From NCBI RefSeq assembly GCF_031877795.1, contig NC_133937.1, positions 18,441,501 through 18,505,500 of the forward strand: 64,000 nucleotides of DNA, read 5' to 3'. The notes under the pieces were generated by a model. It saw nothing but the letters and a program-made list of their open reading frames with translations. It was not told the origin of the DNA and did not search any database. Of the stretch, positions 51,947-64,000 are shown piece after piece. How positions within the stretch are numbered: position 1 is the stretch's first letter; the number at the start of each line of letters is the position of its first letter. Source of the DNA: Strix aluco (taxonomy: Eukaryota; Chordata; Aves; Strigiformes; Strigidae). The translations under genes and the position numbers were made by a program.

Positions 51947-54642
51947 GTAAGAGAACAGAATAAAAAATGTTTCTGGTTTTGTTCTCTGTCTATTGCAGCA
52001 TTTTCTTAAGCTTGATTGTGCAACAAATATAGCCAGGCTTGACTACCTAATTGCTTGTGGGGCTAGATAGAATAAAGCTACCTTTGGAAATTCAGATTTG
52101 TTGAGTTATAGAACAGCTTTTTTCAATTTTCAGGCTTTCCTGGTGAAATTAACAGCATTCATATAGTCATCACTAATGTATTTGAATCTCTTGTTTGTGT
52201 AAACTTGTAATATGTCAACCAAAGATGAAAATATATGTAGAAAAATTATTTTAAAATAATAGAATATTGCATATCTTGCAGTATGTCTACTCCTTAAAAG
52301 TAAATTTATTTTTTTTTGAACCAGTCAAGTTCAAGCTTTGATAATACCTATACAAAATCCTTCTTATGTAGTCCAGGTTTCTTTCTAACTGCTGATTTGT
52401 AGCTTTGTTTAGGTGATTGAGTCTTTACCTTTTGATTTAGGAGAAGACATCTTTTCCTGTGTCAAAATTTAGTGGAGCGGTATGGCTGTTACAGTGGTAT
52501 TGTCATTATTTAGATGTTTTGAATCTCTGACATTCAAGACAGTCTTTCTGGCTGCAGGGTTTAAAACCCTTTCTCTTGATCAGTTTCTCTCCCTTCATAT
52601 GACTTGTCTGTGTAGCACAGACTGTATCACTGTTCTCATTTTTTTTTCTGTGGGCACTTGAGTAAGTTCAGGCATCAAGATACCCCCCTGATGCAAATAA
52701 TACAAAAATAAACGCCAGTGATCCTCCAATAGGCTTAATATACCGTGAAATACAGGATTATAGGTACAAAGGGAACTTAAAATAAGTAAAGTGGAGTTTC
52801 CAGTGAGGTACAGTATTAATTGCTTGTGTTACTTTAGGAGCCAGTTGGTGATTACATCTTAATGGTGAGTTACTGAATCTAAGTCAGAACTAAGTAGAGC
52901 TTAACACCAGCTGCATGCCATACATGAAGGTGAAAGCGTATGACCTGGCCTTTAGTCTTCTGCATAAACCATTTTCTTCTAAAGCTCAAGGGAGGTAGGA
53001 TACCAAAAATATCTACAGTCAAAGCTGAATTTTTTTGAAAAAAGACAAGAATGTAATAATTTCGTAAAATATATACTTCTGGGGTTTTTTGATCTTAATT
53101 TTTTAGCATTCAGTGTTAGTCTGAGAGACTCTTGAATGTTTGTTGCTCCTTACTCTATGTCTGTAAACATTCAAGATAACCTCCAAAGGCAATTACATCG
53201 AAAAATTGGACTCATTCCTAAGCGTATTATTTTTTTGTCCTTTTGTGAAGTCTGCAGTAGTTCTTCAGGAATGTTGTGTGTAATCAGATGGTTCCAAGGC
53301 TTATGTTGCCTCCCAGGCCCTTAAGTATAGGGAGAATTTGAGCATAAACATAGCCATGACAATTCTGAAGTTTTGGGAAACATTACAGATTAAATATTCA
53401 ATAAATATGCTTTTAAATATATTTTTAGGAAACATTTCTGTGCTATGGTTTAGTTAACAAAGTGTTCAAGCTGGAAACACTTCTTGAAACCAGCACAACC
53501 TTTTTCAGAGTTCTAAATCTTTCCTAGCCAGTTGATCTGGACAAATTAATCAGAAATAAGAAGTTTGGTTCCTCTGTTCATGCTAATGAAACATTTAGCC
53601 AGTCAGATGCCAGCCTGGACCTTGTTGCTCTGTCCAGAACCTGGCAGGACACAATTTAGGTCAGGGCTTCTTTCAGAGCAAGCTTTTGCCTTCTGAAAGG
53701 CTGGTGGTTCTGAGGCTTACAAGAAAGTCCAGTTATTGTTAGTTGAAGTTGAAATAGCCAGCACTGACCACATTTATATATACAGAGCTGACTGTGAAAC
53801 ACCTCAGAGATTGGTGTTGTAGCTGTTTTACAGATACGAGTTTAGATAATTGCCCAGGATTGCACAGATTTAGTGGTAAAATTTAAGAATAAAACTTGGT
53901 GCTGTTACAGCAGACATTACCTCTCACTGTTGCTAGCAGAACATATAAGGCTTGCTTTTATATGCTGTGACCAGGTATGGTCGCACACCTGGTATTCCCA
54001 CCATACTGGTTGTAAGAGAAAAATAGAACTGCCCACCCATGTTAAGGTTAGAAGTCTGCCAGTTAATCGTGGCATGTAAATACACTTACTCATGATAACA
54101 TTGGGCATAACGGCTTTTAGTAATTTATTGTTTTGACTTGCAAGAACTTGTTAATGTATACGCTGTCAGTGCTCCGTTTTTCCAGTGTTTGGACTTACTG
54201 CTCAGAACAAGGAAGCTGCCTAGGAGGTGGAAGGACGGGCACGTTTCAGCCCCAGCGGTTGGTGGGTGTCCTTGGCAGCTCTGCCCAGCTTTACAGTGTG
54301 GCTGTGCAACAGCCGGCCATGGTGCCAGCACAGGGGAGCAGTCAGGGCAAGTGCTGCTTAAGCTCTCGCTGCCACATGGACAAAGCAGCAAGTTTTTTAA
54401 TCTAAAAGCACATGGCAAGAAATTCAGAGGGATGTACTGCTGTAAATGTATGTGAACACTACAGCTGAGAAAGAAGATAAAAATGTCAACTTGCAGTTAG
54501 ATAAAAGGCATCCCATTTTAAAAGTGATGCTCACTGATATTAGTATACTTCTGGGATTATTTAACATGTACAATTTTAATCAGAGCTTTATGCGATATTT
54601 TATATATTCATAAAATTGTCTGTGCCCCTTTTTGTGTTTCAG
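51947..54642 (+). other. USP54: USP54 intron 2 (2,696 bp)
   Basis: Bounded by a GTAAGA donor and a TTTTTGTGTTTCAG acceptor. Both flanking exons are in phase 0. No other feature could be supported; the frames at 54125-54455 on both strands are GC-richer than the surroundings but show no family resemblance. Confidence 0.85.
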
Positions 54643-54735
54643 GTTCTCTGGCACTTGGACATTTTTCGCCGCAGTTTCCGTCAAATCACAACGCACAAAT
54701 GTATGGGAGATTCTTGCATCTTCTGTGCTCTTAAG
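54643..54735 (+). CDS. USP54: USP54, second coding exon (residues 50-80)
   Basis: This exon encodes 31 residues beginning [14 protein letters not shown] and ending [10 protein letters not shown]. It continues the USP fold straight after the Cys box, in the part of the catalytic domain following the nucleophile helix. It is in phase 0 at both ends, with acceptor TTTCAG before it and donor AAG then GTAAAA after it. The wording is that of USP54 ([16 protein letters not shown]53 differs here). Two Cys (CIFC) close the exon. It is a partial gene: the following exon, expected to begin with GIFNQFQ, was looked for in the remaining 9.2 kb and not found. Confidence 0.93.
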
Positions 54736-57550
54736 GTAAAAGTTGGAAATAAATGAAAAACAATTTTTTAAAAAATTGAACAGAAACACTTCCAATATTT
54801 GATTAATATGTGTAATCAAACTCACATCTGGAAATTTGTGAGAGCAAAGGTGAATCTCATAGATACTGGCACAAGACAGTCATAGTACTGTTTTTAAGAT
54901 ATGTTCAAGCCAATAAATTGTGAAAATACTGTAGGTAAAGCTTCAGGTAGGACTCTTATCAATGGAGTACAGATCACTGTGAGTCTCCATGTTTGAAAGA
55001 TCAGTTCAGCCAGTCAAACATCAGTTTGTTTTGTTTTTTTTCTAATTTATCATTTGGTTTGTAAATATCATACTGTATACAGTTAGTATGCTCTTCAGAA
55101 GTTACCTTTCCTTCAGAGCTACTTTAAATGTCAGCATAGAGAAAGCCATTTAGCTTTAAGCCTTTCTGTTCAAAACTGTTGATTATGTAAAACTAAAAGG
55201 TGTCTTCTACTGTAAATATTGATGCCTGTGTTAAATGGCTCTGCTCTTTGTGGTCTCTATCTTAAAAAGCATCAGTTCTGTTTGTAGATGCAGATACAAT
55301 AACTGCCTGTCATAGATGCTGCCTGGACAGTAAGAGCTAGATGCTAGCTCTGATTGCAAGTACTGTTACATACTTCAGTAAATTGTGCAATCTTACATCT
55401 CCATTTGTCTCCACCCATTAATTTTCAGCACTTCTGGTTTTTTGTGCCCTCATTTCTAAGTTTTGCTACTTTAAACCTACAGCTCCCTCTAACCTTGTGG
55501 GAGAAATGGATATGATGCAAACACAATGAAAATACCAGCTTTAATCTTCCCAAGCAGTAATTTTTCTTTGTGAAATTGGGACTGAGACACTTTCTTTGAT
55601 CACAAATGGGTTGTAAAATCCAATTAAATACATAAATTCATGGTGTGAGAATTTATTGTCATGAATACTGTGTGCAATAAGGAAAAGGACAGACAGCACG
55701 TCTTACAAAAAACGGCAAAATAGTGTGCAACATTTAAATTAAGATTGTCTGAAGTTCACAGGCAATATTTGTAGTATAATAGCTGTCTTACTAACTGTTA
55801 AGCGACTCTACAGGTGCTCTCACAGAAACAGGCTTGAAATGAGTTATCTAGTGAGTTTTTGGACTGTTGTTGAGGGGATTTCTCTTGCAAAAGAACAGCA
55901 AAGATGAGACTTAAGGCATGAAAGAAGATAAGTAATTTCCTTCTGAAGGGAGATTTATCTCAAGACTTATTGCTGAAATGATGACACAGGATGATATTTA
56001 CACCAGTATCGTCAGAAGAGGATATAACAGTGGTTTAGGAGCAAGATAGCACATCCAAAGTGAGAAACACAGCTATCCAGCCAAAGAAAAGATGGAGTAT
56101 TAAATATATTCTCTTCATTATAGGGAAATGGCAAGACCTAGGCATAATCTGGTTTGAGTTAATTAAGTTTAGTGGGATAAATAATTTGAAGCTAATTCTT
56201 GGATCATGCCCTTCAGTATTGCTAAGTGATTGTTGGCACTCTTTGGTAGCTGAGATGAGGACAGAAAGAAAAGGCTTTGGGAAATTATCATGAGTGTAAG
56301 CTTTTGCTCTTCTGGGGTTTAACCTAACAGCAAGATATGGCAAGGAAATACCAGGAGATCAGACAGGTTCTGCAATTTGAATGAAAGTAGACTGGACTCT
56401 GAGGCAGAGTATTAATATAAAGGTAATAGTTAAAAGTCTTTTTTCTGAATGGAAGTACTGAAAAAGAGGACGGGGAAAAAAATGTTAGGAAAAAGGAGAG
56501 GATGAACATTTGTGGAACTGGTATTGAAAGATGAACTCTGAACAAAGATGTATGTGGATTAGCAGTACCAGTATGAGAGGGGAAAGCATTACAGTAAGAC
56601 TGGAAGATGACAGGATATCTGGAATATATGTATTAAAAGCAGACATAGGGTCGAAGAGTGTTTAGTGTTGCTGAGAAAATCCTTGCTTTTGATGTCTTGC
56701 TGAAGTGTGCAGTATGCTATTATAAACTTGGAAGTGACAGGTAGAGTGGCAGAATTCACAAATTGTAGCCTGCAACCATATGCTTATTTCTTAAATTAAG
56801 CAGTGTTTGAAAAAAAAAATTGCTGTTCTTTCTTCTTGCTCCCAGATATCTGCAAGGATTTTTTTTGTTTGTTTTCTATCTGAAGTTCTTACCAATGCCA
56901 TGCTTAGCCAGAAGGTGTTACAACCCTTAGTTTCCAACAAAGCTATAACATCGCCCCAAATCCTCTAGTGGCACATTTTAGAAAACTTGCATCTGGTTGT
57001 GTGCAGAATTCCTATAGCTCACAAAACTTAATGTACAATGAAAAACTCAAGAAATTCTTAAACAAGTAAAGAATTATCTGGACAAGTATTTCTGAATAGG
57101 GGCAGTAACCAATACTTGACAAAGTAAATAAATGAATTCTAACTGGCTTTAATCCAAACCAAAATGTTAGCGTTTCCTCTATCTACAGTCTGTTCTTCAT
57201 GGGAAATTTCAGTGTGTTCTACCCAAGCCTATTCCAGAACCTTCAGAAAGTTTACAGACATATATTGTAAAACTATACAAGAGAAAAAAGACATAGAAAT
57301 TTGTTTCTTAGGGGTTATAGAAATGTTTTACTCCTGTTTCCCTTATGTTCATAAAGCAACTGACAATTTTTTGTTGTTCTCTGGGTGATACCGTGACAAG
57401 TTTTGACCTTTATTAACTTGTGTGAAATGTTGATCTGTGTACATAAATACTTGAAAATTTCCCCCCATTTTTATGTTGTTATCAAGTCTAATATTATAAA
57501 GATGAGTAATAAAGGGTGTCACTTAACTCTTAAGTGAAATTGGGGATGCA

Positions 57551-57586
57551 AACCTCCCCTCACCCCCAAAAAACCCCCCAAACACC
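57551..57586. repeat. A/C-rich low-complexity tract
   Basis: Alternating C and A runs such as CACCCCCAAAAAACCCCCCA. Same class as the tracts at 7685, 16841 and 62315. Confidence 0.6.
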
Positions 57587-60500
57587 AGAAGCATAGGCTG
57601 TCTTGTTTGCATCCAACTGAAAAGCTAGGGATACTAAATGGTAAAGATATGCACAAGGGATAGCCTGAAACCGTGGAGATGGTCACATTCATCTTCATAA
57701 ACTCCTTAAGCAGGCAGTAGAGGGGGGGAAAAAAAGGCTGTTTAAGATATTTACTTGTTCTCTGCTGCCCTCTGGATCAGTGTTCTCAAACTGCTCTTTT
57801 TGTTTTTTTTCCCCCCTCCTCTAAAGTCTGGCTGTCTGGCACATACTATGTGTAAACTTGTATAAAACAAATGGGATAATGTGCTTAATATGCACCTAGT
57901 ACTGTAAGCATCACCAAGAGCATGTTTTGTGTCCTAGTGCGGCAGGATCATCCCTTCCCTTCCATGCTCATCTCTTTCCCTGCCCCAGCCCTCCTATCTC
58001 TTCTGGAAGCTTTTAACTGTTGTCCTGCCAGGGTAGTGCCAGCTTAGCCTCCAGGTCTTTGACATCCTCTTTTTCTTGAATCTTGCTTTAGGCTTTAAGA
58101 TGAGGGAGAAGATATGGCTGGATCCAGTGGGCACACAAGAATTTGGAGCTCTCTACCATGCAAAAATCTCCCATTAGGGTCTGGGGAGAGGTAATTAGCC
58201 CTGCATGCTGTCAGGTGGATCTGCCCGAAATACCTGTCCAGACCAAGCAAGGTGGAGGCAGGACATGTTTACTCTTCTCCAAAGCATGCTGGCATGTTCA
58301 GATTCCAGCCTGGCCTGGGAAAGGGGCAGTGCTTGGGGGGAAGAGTCTCTGTCGTGTCTCCCCTCCACTCCAGGTTCCCTTCACAGGATACCTGATATCT
58401 CCTGTGTCGTGCAGAGAGGGTTCATGCTCTTCCCCTACTTTGAACTGTGCTCTAAAGGCAACATTCTCTTCCGATTAGAGGAAGATAGTCTTCACTAAGC
58501 TAAATTTAGCCTTTGAATAACACCAAAGAAGTTGTATTTTTTTCCACACTCTCTTGGCGTGCTGCAACTGTTTCTAGGGATTCTGATGTCATGCACAGTA
58601 TTTACTGTAAATGTTCAGCTAGCTCTATAAATATTATTTCTAACTTTACTTTTTATAAAATGAGGGATCACAGGACAGTGATGTCATACCTGATATCAAA
58701 TCACATTTTATTTTTGTACCACATTGAAGCCATCCATTGCACAAGTTCTTGAAATGATTTTAAAACTTGCTGTGCTACCTGGCTGTGTTTATGTGACTAC
58801 AAAATGAACCTTGAAATCATTCTACACATACGTTCATTGGTTATTTTGAAGGAACCTTGCATCAACAGTTATAAAAAGACAAGAGAGAGCTGCAGACTCT
58901 GTGCTGGAATCCCAAAGACTATTTCTTAAGATGTGGCATTATTTAAGTGTTCTTTTTTCAGTGCACAAGCTGTCCTTACCGCTATGTGGTTTGCCTGCTG
59001 TAACACTGGAACAGCTTTTTGATTTATTATTAATGTTGAAGTTTACTGTGTTCTGTTTTATTTTCCTTTTTCTAGAGCACGGCTTTGCTTTGGTGTTTGT
59101 TTATCACAGCTGGAGGAGGGTAGCAAGGGGGAAATCCGTCCACTGTACTGAGCATGCCACAGAGAGTTTGTTCTCCTTCCAGGGATTGTACTGGGATCTC
59201 CATAGTGCCAGGATATAGGACAGAGTGTTTTTTATAGGTCGCAAAGAAGAATGCTCTGTTGATTGATAAATTCCAGTAGGGCTGGTCGTTTCTGTAATTG
59301 TCGTGTGCAACAAAAGCAGGAAGAATGTGAATTTTTCTGTGTAGAAATGATGTTGTTTTCTAAGGTGAAAAGTGAGAACAATAGGGCATTAGGATGCTTT
59401 CAAGAAGTGGAATGAAAATAGTTCGTGGTTCTGATTAGCCACTTGAATGAAATGGAGGGATTTGTTATGAAAAGTTCATTATATGGTTGAGACAGTAATA
59501 GGTCAGTTGCAAAGATTTTATCCTCTTGTTTTGTGTTTTTTCCAAATCAGGATAGTATTTCAGGGTAAAACAGTGGTAAAAATATATAAAATAATTACTA
59601 TTGTTTAAACTTTCTTTTTTCAGTTGGCACTTGCAGTTAACTGCCTGACAAATAATCTAGCAGCACATACAGTTTCCTGACTTAATAAACTGGTAATTGA
59701 AGCTTCCAGATAATGACTGCCTCTTTTGATCTTGATCAAGCAGTTGATAAATAGTCATCTAGTTTATGTGGACACTCTGTGATTTGGGTTTCTTCTGACA
59801 CCCTCCTAAACAAAACTCACAGAAGGTATATTTTTATTTGATTTGGGTGTAGTAGCCAGGGGTACCTGACTTTACAGTCCATATTGGGGACCTTATGTTA
59901 GTGTTTAGGGCACAGTGTGAATAAAAATGGGAGAGACACTGTAAAAGAAAGGAATAATGGAAATCTAGGTTGATTGTTATCAGACTTGGAGGTTTGGAAA
60001 GAGATCCAAAGACACAAAACGGAATAGAGCTAGAATTATTTCCTCCCTTGAAGGCGAATATAAAATGAGGAAATGTGAGGAAGAAATGTGAGCTAGTGGA
60101 AATACTGTGGGTGGAGGCTGATGTGGTTGGATCGGAGAAAAGTGATTTTAGCAGCCAGAATTCTTATTGAAACAGGTTGTTGTACTGAGTAAGAGCTGTA
60201 TCGGGAGAAAAGTGTGATGTTCTGGATGCGAGATTAGGTACTGTAGACAAGAAAAAAAAAGTCCAATGGATAGAATGGAGTAAGAAGGGCATGCTATTCA
60301 AATGGAGAGAATTTTTTTTAAAAAAACCCAAACAACTCTGTCACAATTGAGTGACAGCAAGAATAATATTGATATATTGAGCAGTGAGAGAAGGATGAGG
60401 ATTGGCCATGTTAATGTAGCTTTTGCTAAAAGACAGAAACTGTTAATGTAGGGAATACTAAAGCATTTGGGGGGAACATGTTTTGTTCTTTGAAAGAAAT

Positions 60501-61738
60501 ACCACACTGCTAGAGCTGCAGTGATATCCCCATCCAGAAGGAACTTCAGCACAATCCTGGAAGAGAATAATTAGTTCTCAGAAAGCTGCCAAGGGCAGAA
60601 CTCAAAATTTACAGTGCATGGACACTAATCTGATTCAGTAGCTGTTGCCTGTTGTCTTCAGCCATTGATTTATTCTTATGCCAGCCTGCTTCTACATGCT
60701 TGATTAAAAAGTCATATGTGCATGTGTGTCATCAAGTCTGGGGTTTGTTTCATCAGTATGGTTAGACACACATTGCAGATTGAATATTTTTTTCCTAGGG
60801 AGAAAATGGATTCCAAATACTGTTAGAGATAATTTGGAGCAGATTTTGTAAACTATGGGGGGATTCATAGATATTTCAGCTTACAAATCTTTAAAATTTG
60901 AAAGAACTCTAAAATGTCAACCCCATGAATTACCTCAAAGAATAATCACTATCTTTATTCTCTAATCTAATGAAGAACAACTAATTTCATGATCATGCAT
61001 GTGAATTTTAACATTCTGAAATAGGAAGTCAAGTTTTAACTTGAATAGTTGTATGATAAAGGTTCCTTGTCTCAAACCTTAGGTTGTTTTCCTTTGAAGC
61101 TTTAGAAGGTTTAACTTGATCCCCACACTGCCCAAACTGGAGGAGATTGTTTTGGGAGACCACTGACTCTGCAAGCTTTTGTTCTGACATATGTCAGAAG
61201 CCCAGACCTGTAGTAGAAAGGGTAAGCTTCCAGTTATAAAACTAGGAAAAAGCCTTCTGAATGGTAATAAGCCAAGTGAGGCTTTATAGTAGATTGCCTG
61301 AGATGGTTAAGGAATTTTCAGATTTGGATGCCTCTGAGAGCAAGCTGGTAAAAGGTCAACTATGTAATTGTAGCTGATCTTGAGTTCCTTGGGGAAGGAC
61401 TAGATGCAACTAGATGGAATTCGGCAATTTATTCCTCTTAAAGAACACTTGCGCTTCCTAATTCTGCTGTCTGCTAGTCTTTCCAGACCTTTGAAGATCT
61501 GTAAGGAAGGGGATATGAAGGGAGATGCGCTCCTTTTTTATATAGACCTCAGGAATGCAGTGTAACCAGAAGGCATACTTCCTATCAGAAAAAGCCCTTG
61601 CCCATGCTGTTCTCTGTCTTGGCTTGCAGATTTACTAACATGCCAAGAATAGGTCATCAGTGTAGAAATCAAAGTACTGCTGCTAATTCAACATCAGTAA
61701 TACCTCAGATTTTATGTTAAGCTAATATATGGGTGTGA

Positions 61739-61764
61739 TTTTTTTTTTTTTTTTTTTTTTTTTT
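61739..61764 (-). repeat. Poly-T run (26)
   Basis: Twenty-six consecutive T. This could be the A tail of a - strand retroinsertion, but no element body or target-site duplication was recognised beside it. Its length is likely variable. Confidence 0.85.
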
Positions 61765-62314
61765 GTTCTGCATCCTTGATTTTAGTTACTGAAAACTGGT
61801 AAAATGGGAGAGGTTTGTCTTGTTCATGAAGCTTTTAGCAGTGTCTTATCATATTGTAGCTGCTTTTAGGGATACGCTCGTTTGTGTTGGAATGTAGCCA
61901 TTGAGAGAGATCATCAGTGTGGTGAATACACTAATGGATTTTCACTGTCTTCAAATTCAGGTGAATAAGTTTTTGAAAGAGAACAAAGGTTTGAGTGTTT
62001 CTTATATGAAGTTCTCATTAAGTTCCAGAAGCACTTGGAGAAAAGGTGTCATGAAAACTCCTGGGGCAGCGAAGGAGGAGAGCTTTCCTGGTCTGTGCCC
62101 AGCTGCCTTTCAGACCTGTATATGGAACAAATATGTTAGTGATTAACAGGATCACTCAAGGGCAAGACCTGAAATTAAGGAGAGAGATCTGACTTAGATA
62201 ACTTAGTGATGAAACTGCAGGAAATGCCACACCTGTCCATCTAAGGCTGAGAGACAAGAAAGACCTGTTCCTAAAGTGAGCAAAGAACCTATCTTGAAAG
62301 ATAAGGAAAGGGGG

Positions 62315-62375
62315 AAACAACAACACCCCCCAAAAAACCCTCAAAAAAACCCCAAACCCCCACCCCAAAAACCCT
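62315..62375. repeat. A/C-rich low-complexity tract
   Basis: Sixty bases made of A and C runs (CCCCAAACCCCCACCCC). The - strand reads as four or more G blocks of three to six with T loops, a good G-quadruplex candidate on the template strand of USP54. Confidence 0.65.
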
Positions 62376-63449
62376 GGCCGAAACCCAACGGAAATCAAAG
62401 CCCCCTGTGTTCAAAGTGCTTTTGACTCAATTTGAGATGCTTTTGGGACTTCCTACAAGCACTGTGTTCTAGTGTGCTCTAAACTGCACCGTGCAATGAC
62501 ATGGTAAGATTTGATCTTTATTAGATTAAAATGCACAATTACTTGTTGGTTTTAAGACTTTTTTCCCTTGTAACCTAAATAAGACTATACCATCGCGTGC
62601 TATGTCATTACAAATTATATGAAGCATTCTTCTGTATAATATTGGGATCTTTTATTCCTTGATTTTGTGTTAGAATTTTTCACAGAATTCTTTGATCTTG
62701 CTGAATTATTTCTGTTCTGTGGTTGTAGTAACAGATTTCACAGTTTTCTACTGTTTAATGAAAATTTTCTGGTTTGGTTTTAATTGTGAAGGCTGTAATT
62801 TTGTGATGCAGAAAAACTTAAAATGCAGGATCTTGTGGAAAAAAGTTGCTTATAATAATCAGGATCACTTTTTCCTTACTGGATCTCTTTACGTTAACTA
62901 GTAGGTATATTGCAGGTTAAAGTATACTATTTCTTTAAAGATGGAAATTTAAAATAAGAGTTTTGGTTTGCTTGCTTGCTTCTGCTTTTACCTACTTTGG
63001 AGCCTGCATTGTTTCTCTCCACCCCACTAAGAGTGAAGAGCCATTTCAGAGCTCTCATTGAAGTAAACCGGGTCCTCTCCATCAGCTCCCTGCAGTGAGG
63101 TTGCATGCCAGTGGCTAGGCAAGTGCCTAGTTTTCAGATCTGTGAAGTGAAATTGATGATAACCAGAATAAACACATTTCTGAAGCACAGTCATGAATAT
63201 TTTCAAGTGCTCTTAAACTATTTAATGTAAAGTGCTGAAGCAGGATGGAATTATGTTCCACTGTGCTTTTTTTGTTGAGGTCCACTGAAATGAGAGAATT
63301 TACTAATGAAACACGAAACTTGCTCTGTTATCAGAGTGACGGATATGGGAATCAAGGCTGTTAAGAACAGAGACTTTGTCATTCTTACCTTTTAATATAT
63401 AGATATATAAAAATGAAACTGAGGAGAGGTATTGTCTGTAGTTCATGAA

Positions 63450-64000
63450 GTGTGAGACTTAACTGCCTGTCATTGTTTGAGCTCAGAGGGCAACTGAGCA
63501 CCGTGAAGCTGCTCGTTCCCCCTTTCCCATCCAGTGCTGAGAAGGGGAAAAATAAGCCAAAACTCCACTCGTTCCCCACTCCTCCCCCTGGTGCTGAGAA
63601 GGAGGGAAGCAAAAGACCCAGGAACTTGAGATAATGACAAGGAGGTATGACCTAATTCTTTAAGGCACAGGCAAAAAACAGACTCCTTAGGGAAAGAAGA
63701 AAAAAGAATACAAATTTAATACAGACACTAACAACAACATATAACAGACAGAATAGGATAGTGAGAGGCATTACCACATCCTGAAAACACCTTCCCCCAA
63801 CCCTCCCTTCTTCCTGGGCTCAGTTATGCTCCTGATATCTCTACATCCTCCCTCTCCGTGGCATGGGGGGCAGGGAATGGGGGGTGCGGTCAGTCCTGCT
63901 GCTTCTTTCACCTGAGGTGCGGGGGGGCATGACTTCGAGCATTCCTCCCCGGCTCCAGCGCGGTCCTCTCACAGGAGACAGTCCTCCACAAACCAGCTCT
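63450..64000 (-). mobile_element. Avian LTR-type retroelement fragment, continues past the right edge
   Basis: From about 63540 the sequence follows a repeat very common in bird genomes. An A-rich stretch with TTTAATACAG near 63716 and GATAGTGAGAGGCATTACCAC near 63757 is followed by CCCTCCCTTCTTCCTGGGC. Then come GGGGGGCAGGGAATGGGGG and the CTCCAGCG...GGTCCTC...CAGTCCTCC units that close the window. In the family these CTCCAGCG units are tandem and lead to an LTR, so this copy is probably antisense. No retroviral coding frame is visible. A direct duplication of a CTCGTTCCCC...GTGCTGAGAAGG unit occurs at 63510-63603. The left limit is uncertain. Recognition is by recalled landmarks. Confidence 0.6.

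Larger units (their letters stand above)
54736..64000 (+). other. USP54: USP54 intron 3 (at least 9.3 kb), runs off the window
   Basis: No further USP54 exon or other gene could be supported here. Contents noted are an A/C-rich tract (57551-57586), two purine-rich segments of uncertain origin (about 55900-56760 and 59930-60300), a 26-base T run (61739-61764), a second A/C tract (62315-62375) and an LTR-type repeat at the right edge. The frame at 61901-62146 is the most protein-like but resembles nothing in USP54. Confidence 0.65.

Noticed and set aside
61901..62146. An 81-codon frame considered as the next USP54 exon
   Set aside because: Its translation shows none of the expected USP54 residues after CALK (a GIFNQFQ start and a DDAAECF block), and the splice signals are poor.
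1..64000. CRISPR arrays, bacterial operons, tRNA or rRNA genes
   Set aside because: No regularly spaced repeats, no cloverleaf with internal A and B boxes, and no rRNA-like sequence was seen. The gene structure is that of a vertebrate.

Overview
This is a vertebrate nuclear DNA window, and almost certainly a bird's. Coding content is very sparse: two short exons in 64 kb. The introns are long and AT-rich, there are two discrete GC-rich CpG islands, and the recognisable repeats are bird-type CR1 LINE fragments and LTR elements. No bacterial or phage-like gene order is present. Nearly all open frames of 60-177 codons are chance frames.

The one gene I can name is USP54 (ubiquitin-specific peptidase 54, sister of USP53), on the + strand and running off the right edge. 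Its proposed layout is a CpG-island promoter at about 25.74-26.40 kb holding a non-coding first exon (donor after 26240), a 25.1-kb intron, and a second exon at about 51370-51946. That second exon carries a roughly 430-nt 5' leader with upstream ORFs and the first 49 codons. The third exon, 54643-54735, carries 31 codons, and a third intron of at least 9.3 kb reaches the window end. Only the first 80 residues of the protein are visible. They include the USP Cys box with its nucleophilic cysteine. The next expected exon was not found and should lie to the right.

The left edge holds a second CpG island (about 0.12-1.0 kb, with a weaker shoulder to 1.3 kb). It has two perfect TCTCGCGAGA elements and looks like a housekeeping, possibly bidirectional promoter. 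Its gene cannot be identified. It may be a gene leaving to the left on the - strand, a non-coding transcript, or a far upstream alternative USP54 promoter. Between the two islands (1.0-25.7 kb) I find no coding exon. That stretch holds a CR1 3' end (9.87-10.04 kb), an interrupted antisense CR1-like relic (13.6-14.7 kb), a 1.2-kb decayed CR1 reverse-transcriptase segment (18.56-19.8 kb) and a probable solo ERV LTR (22.02-22.48 kb). Another LTR-type repeat, probably antisense, begins near 63.45 kb and continues past the end.

I saw no convincing undescribed biological system. The items most worth checking are the unexplained upstream CpG island, the strong-context uORF in the USP54 leader, a recurring family of G/T-rich (A/C-rich) tracts in both orientations, and a few unusual palindromes.
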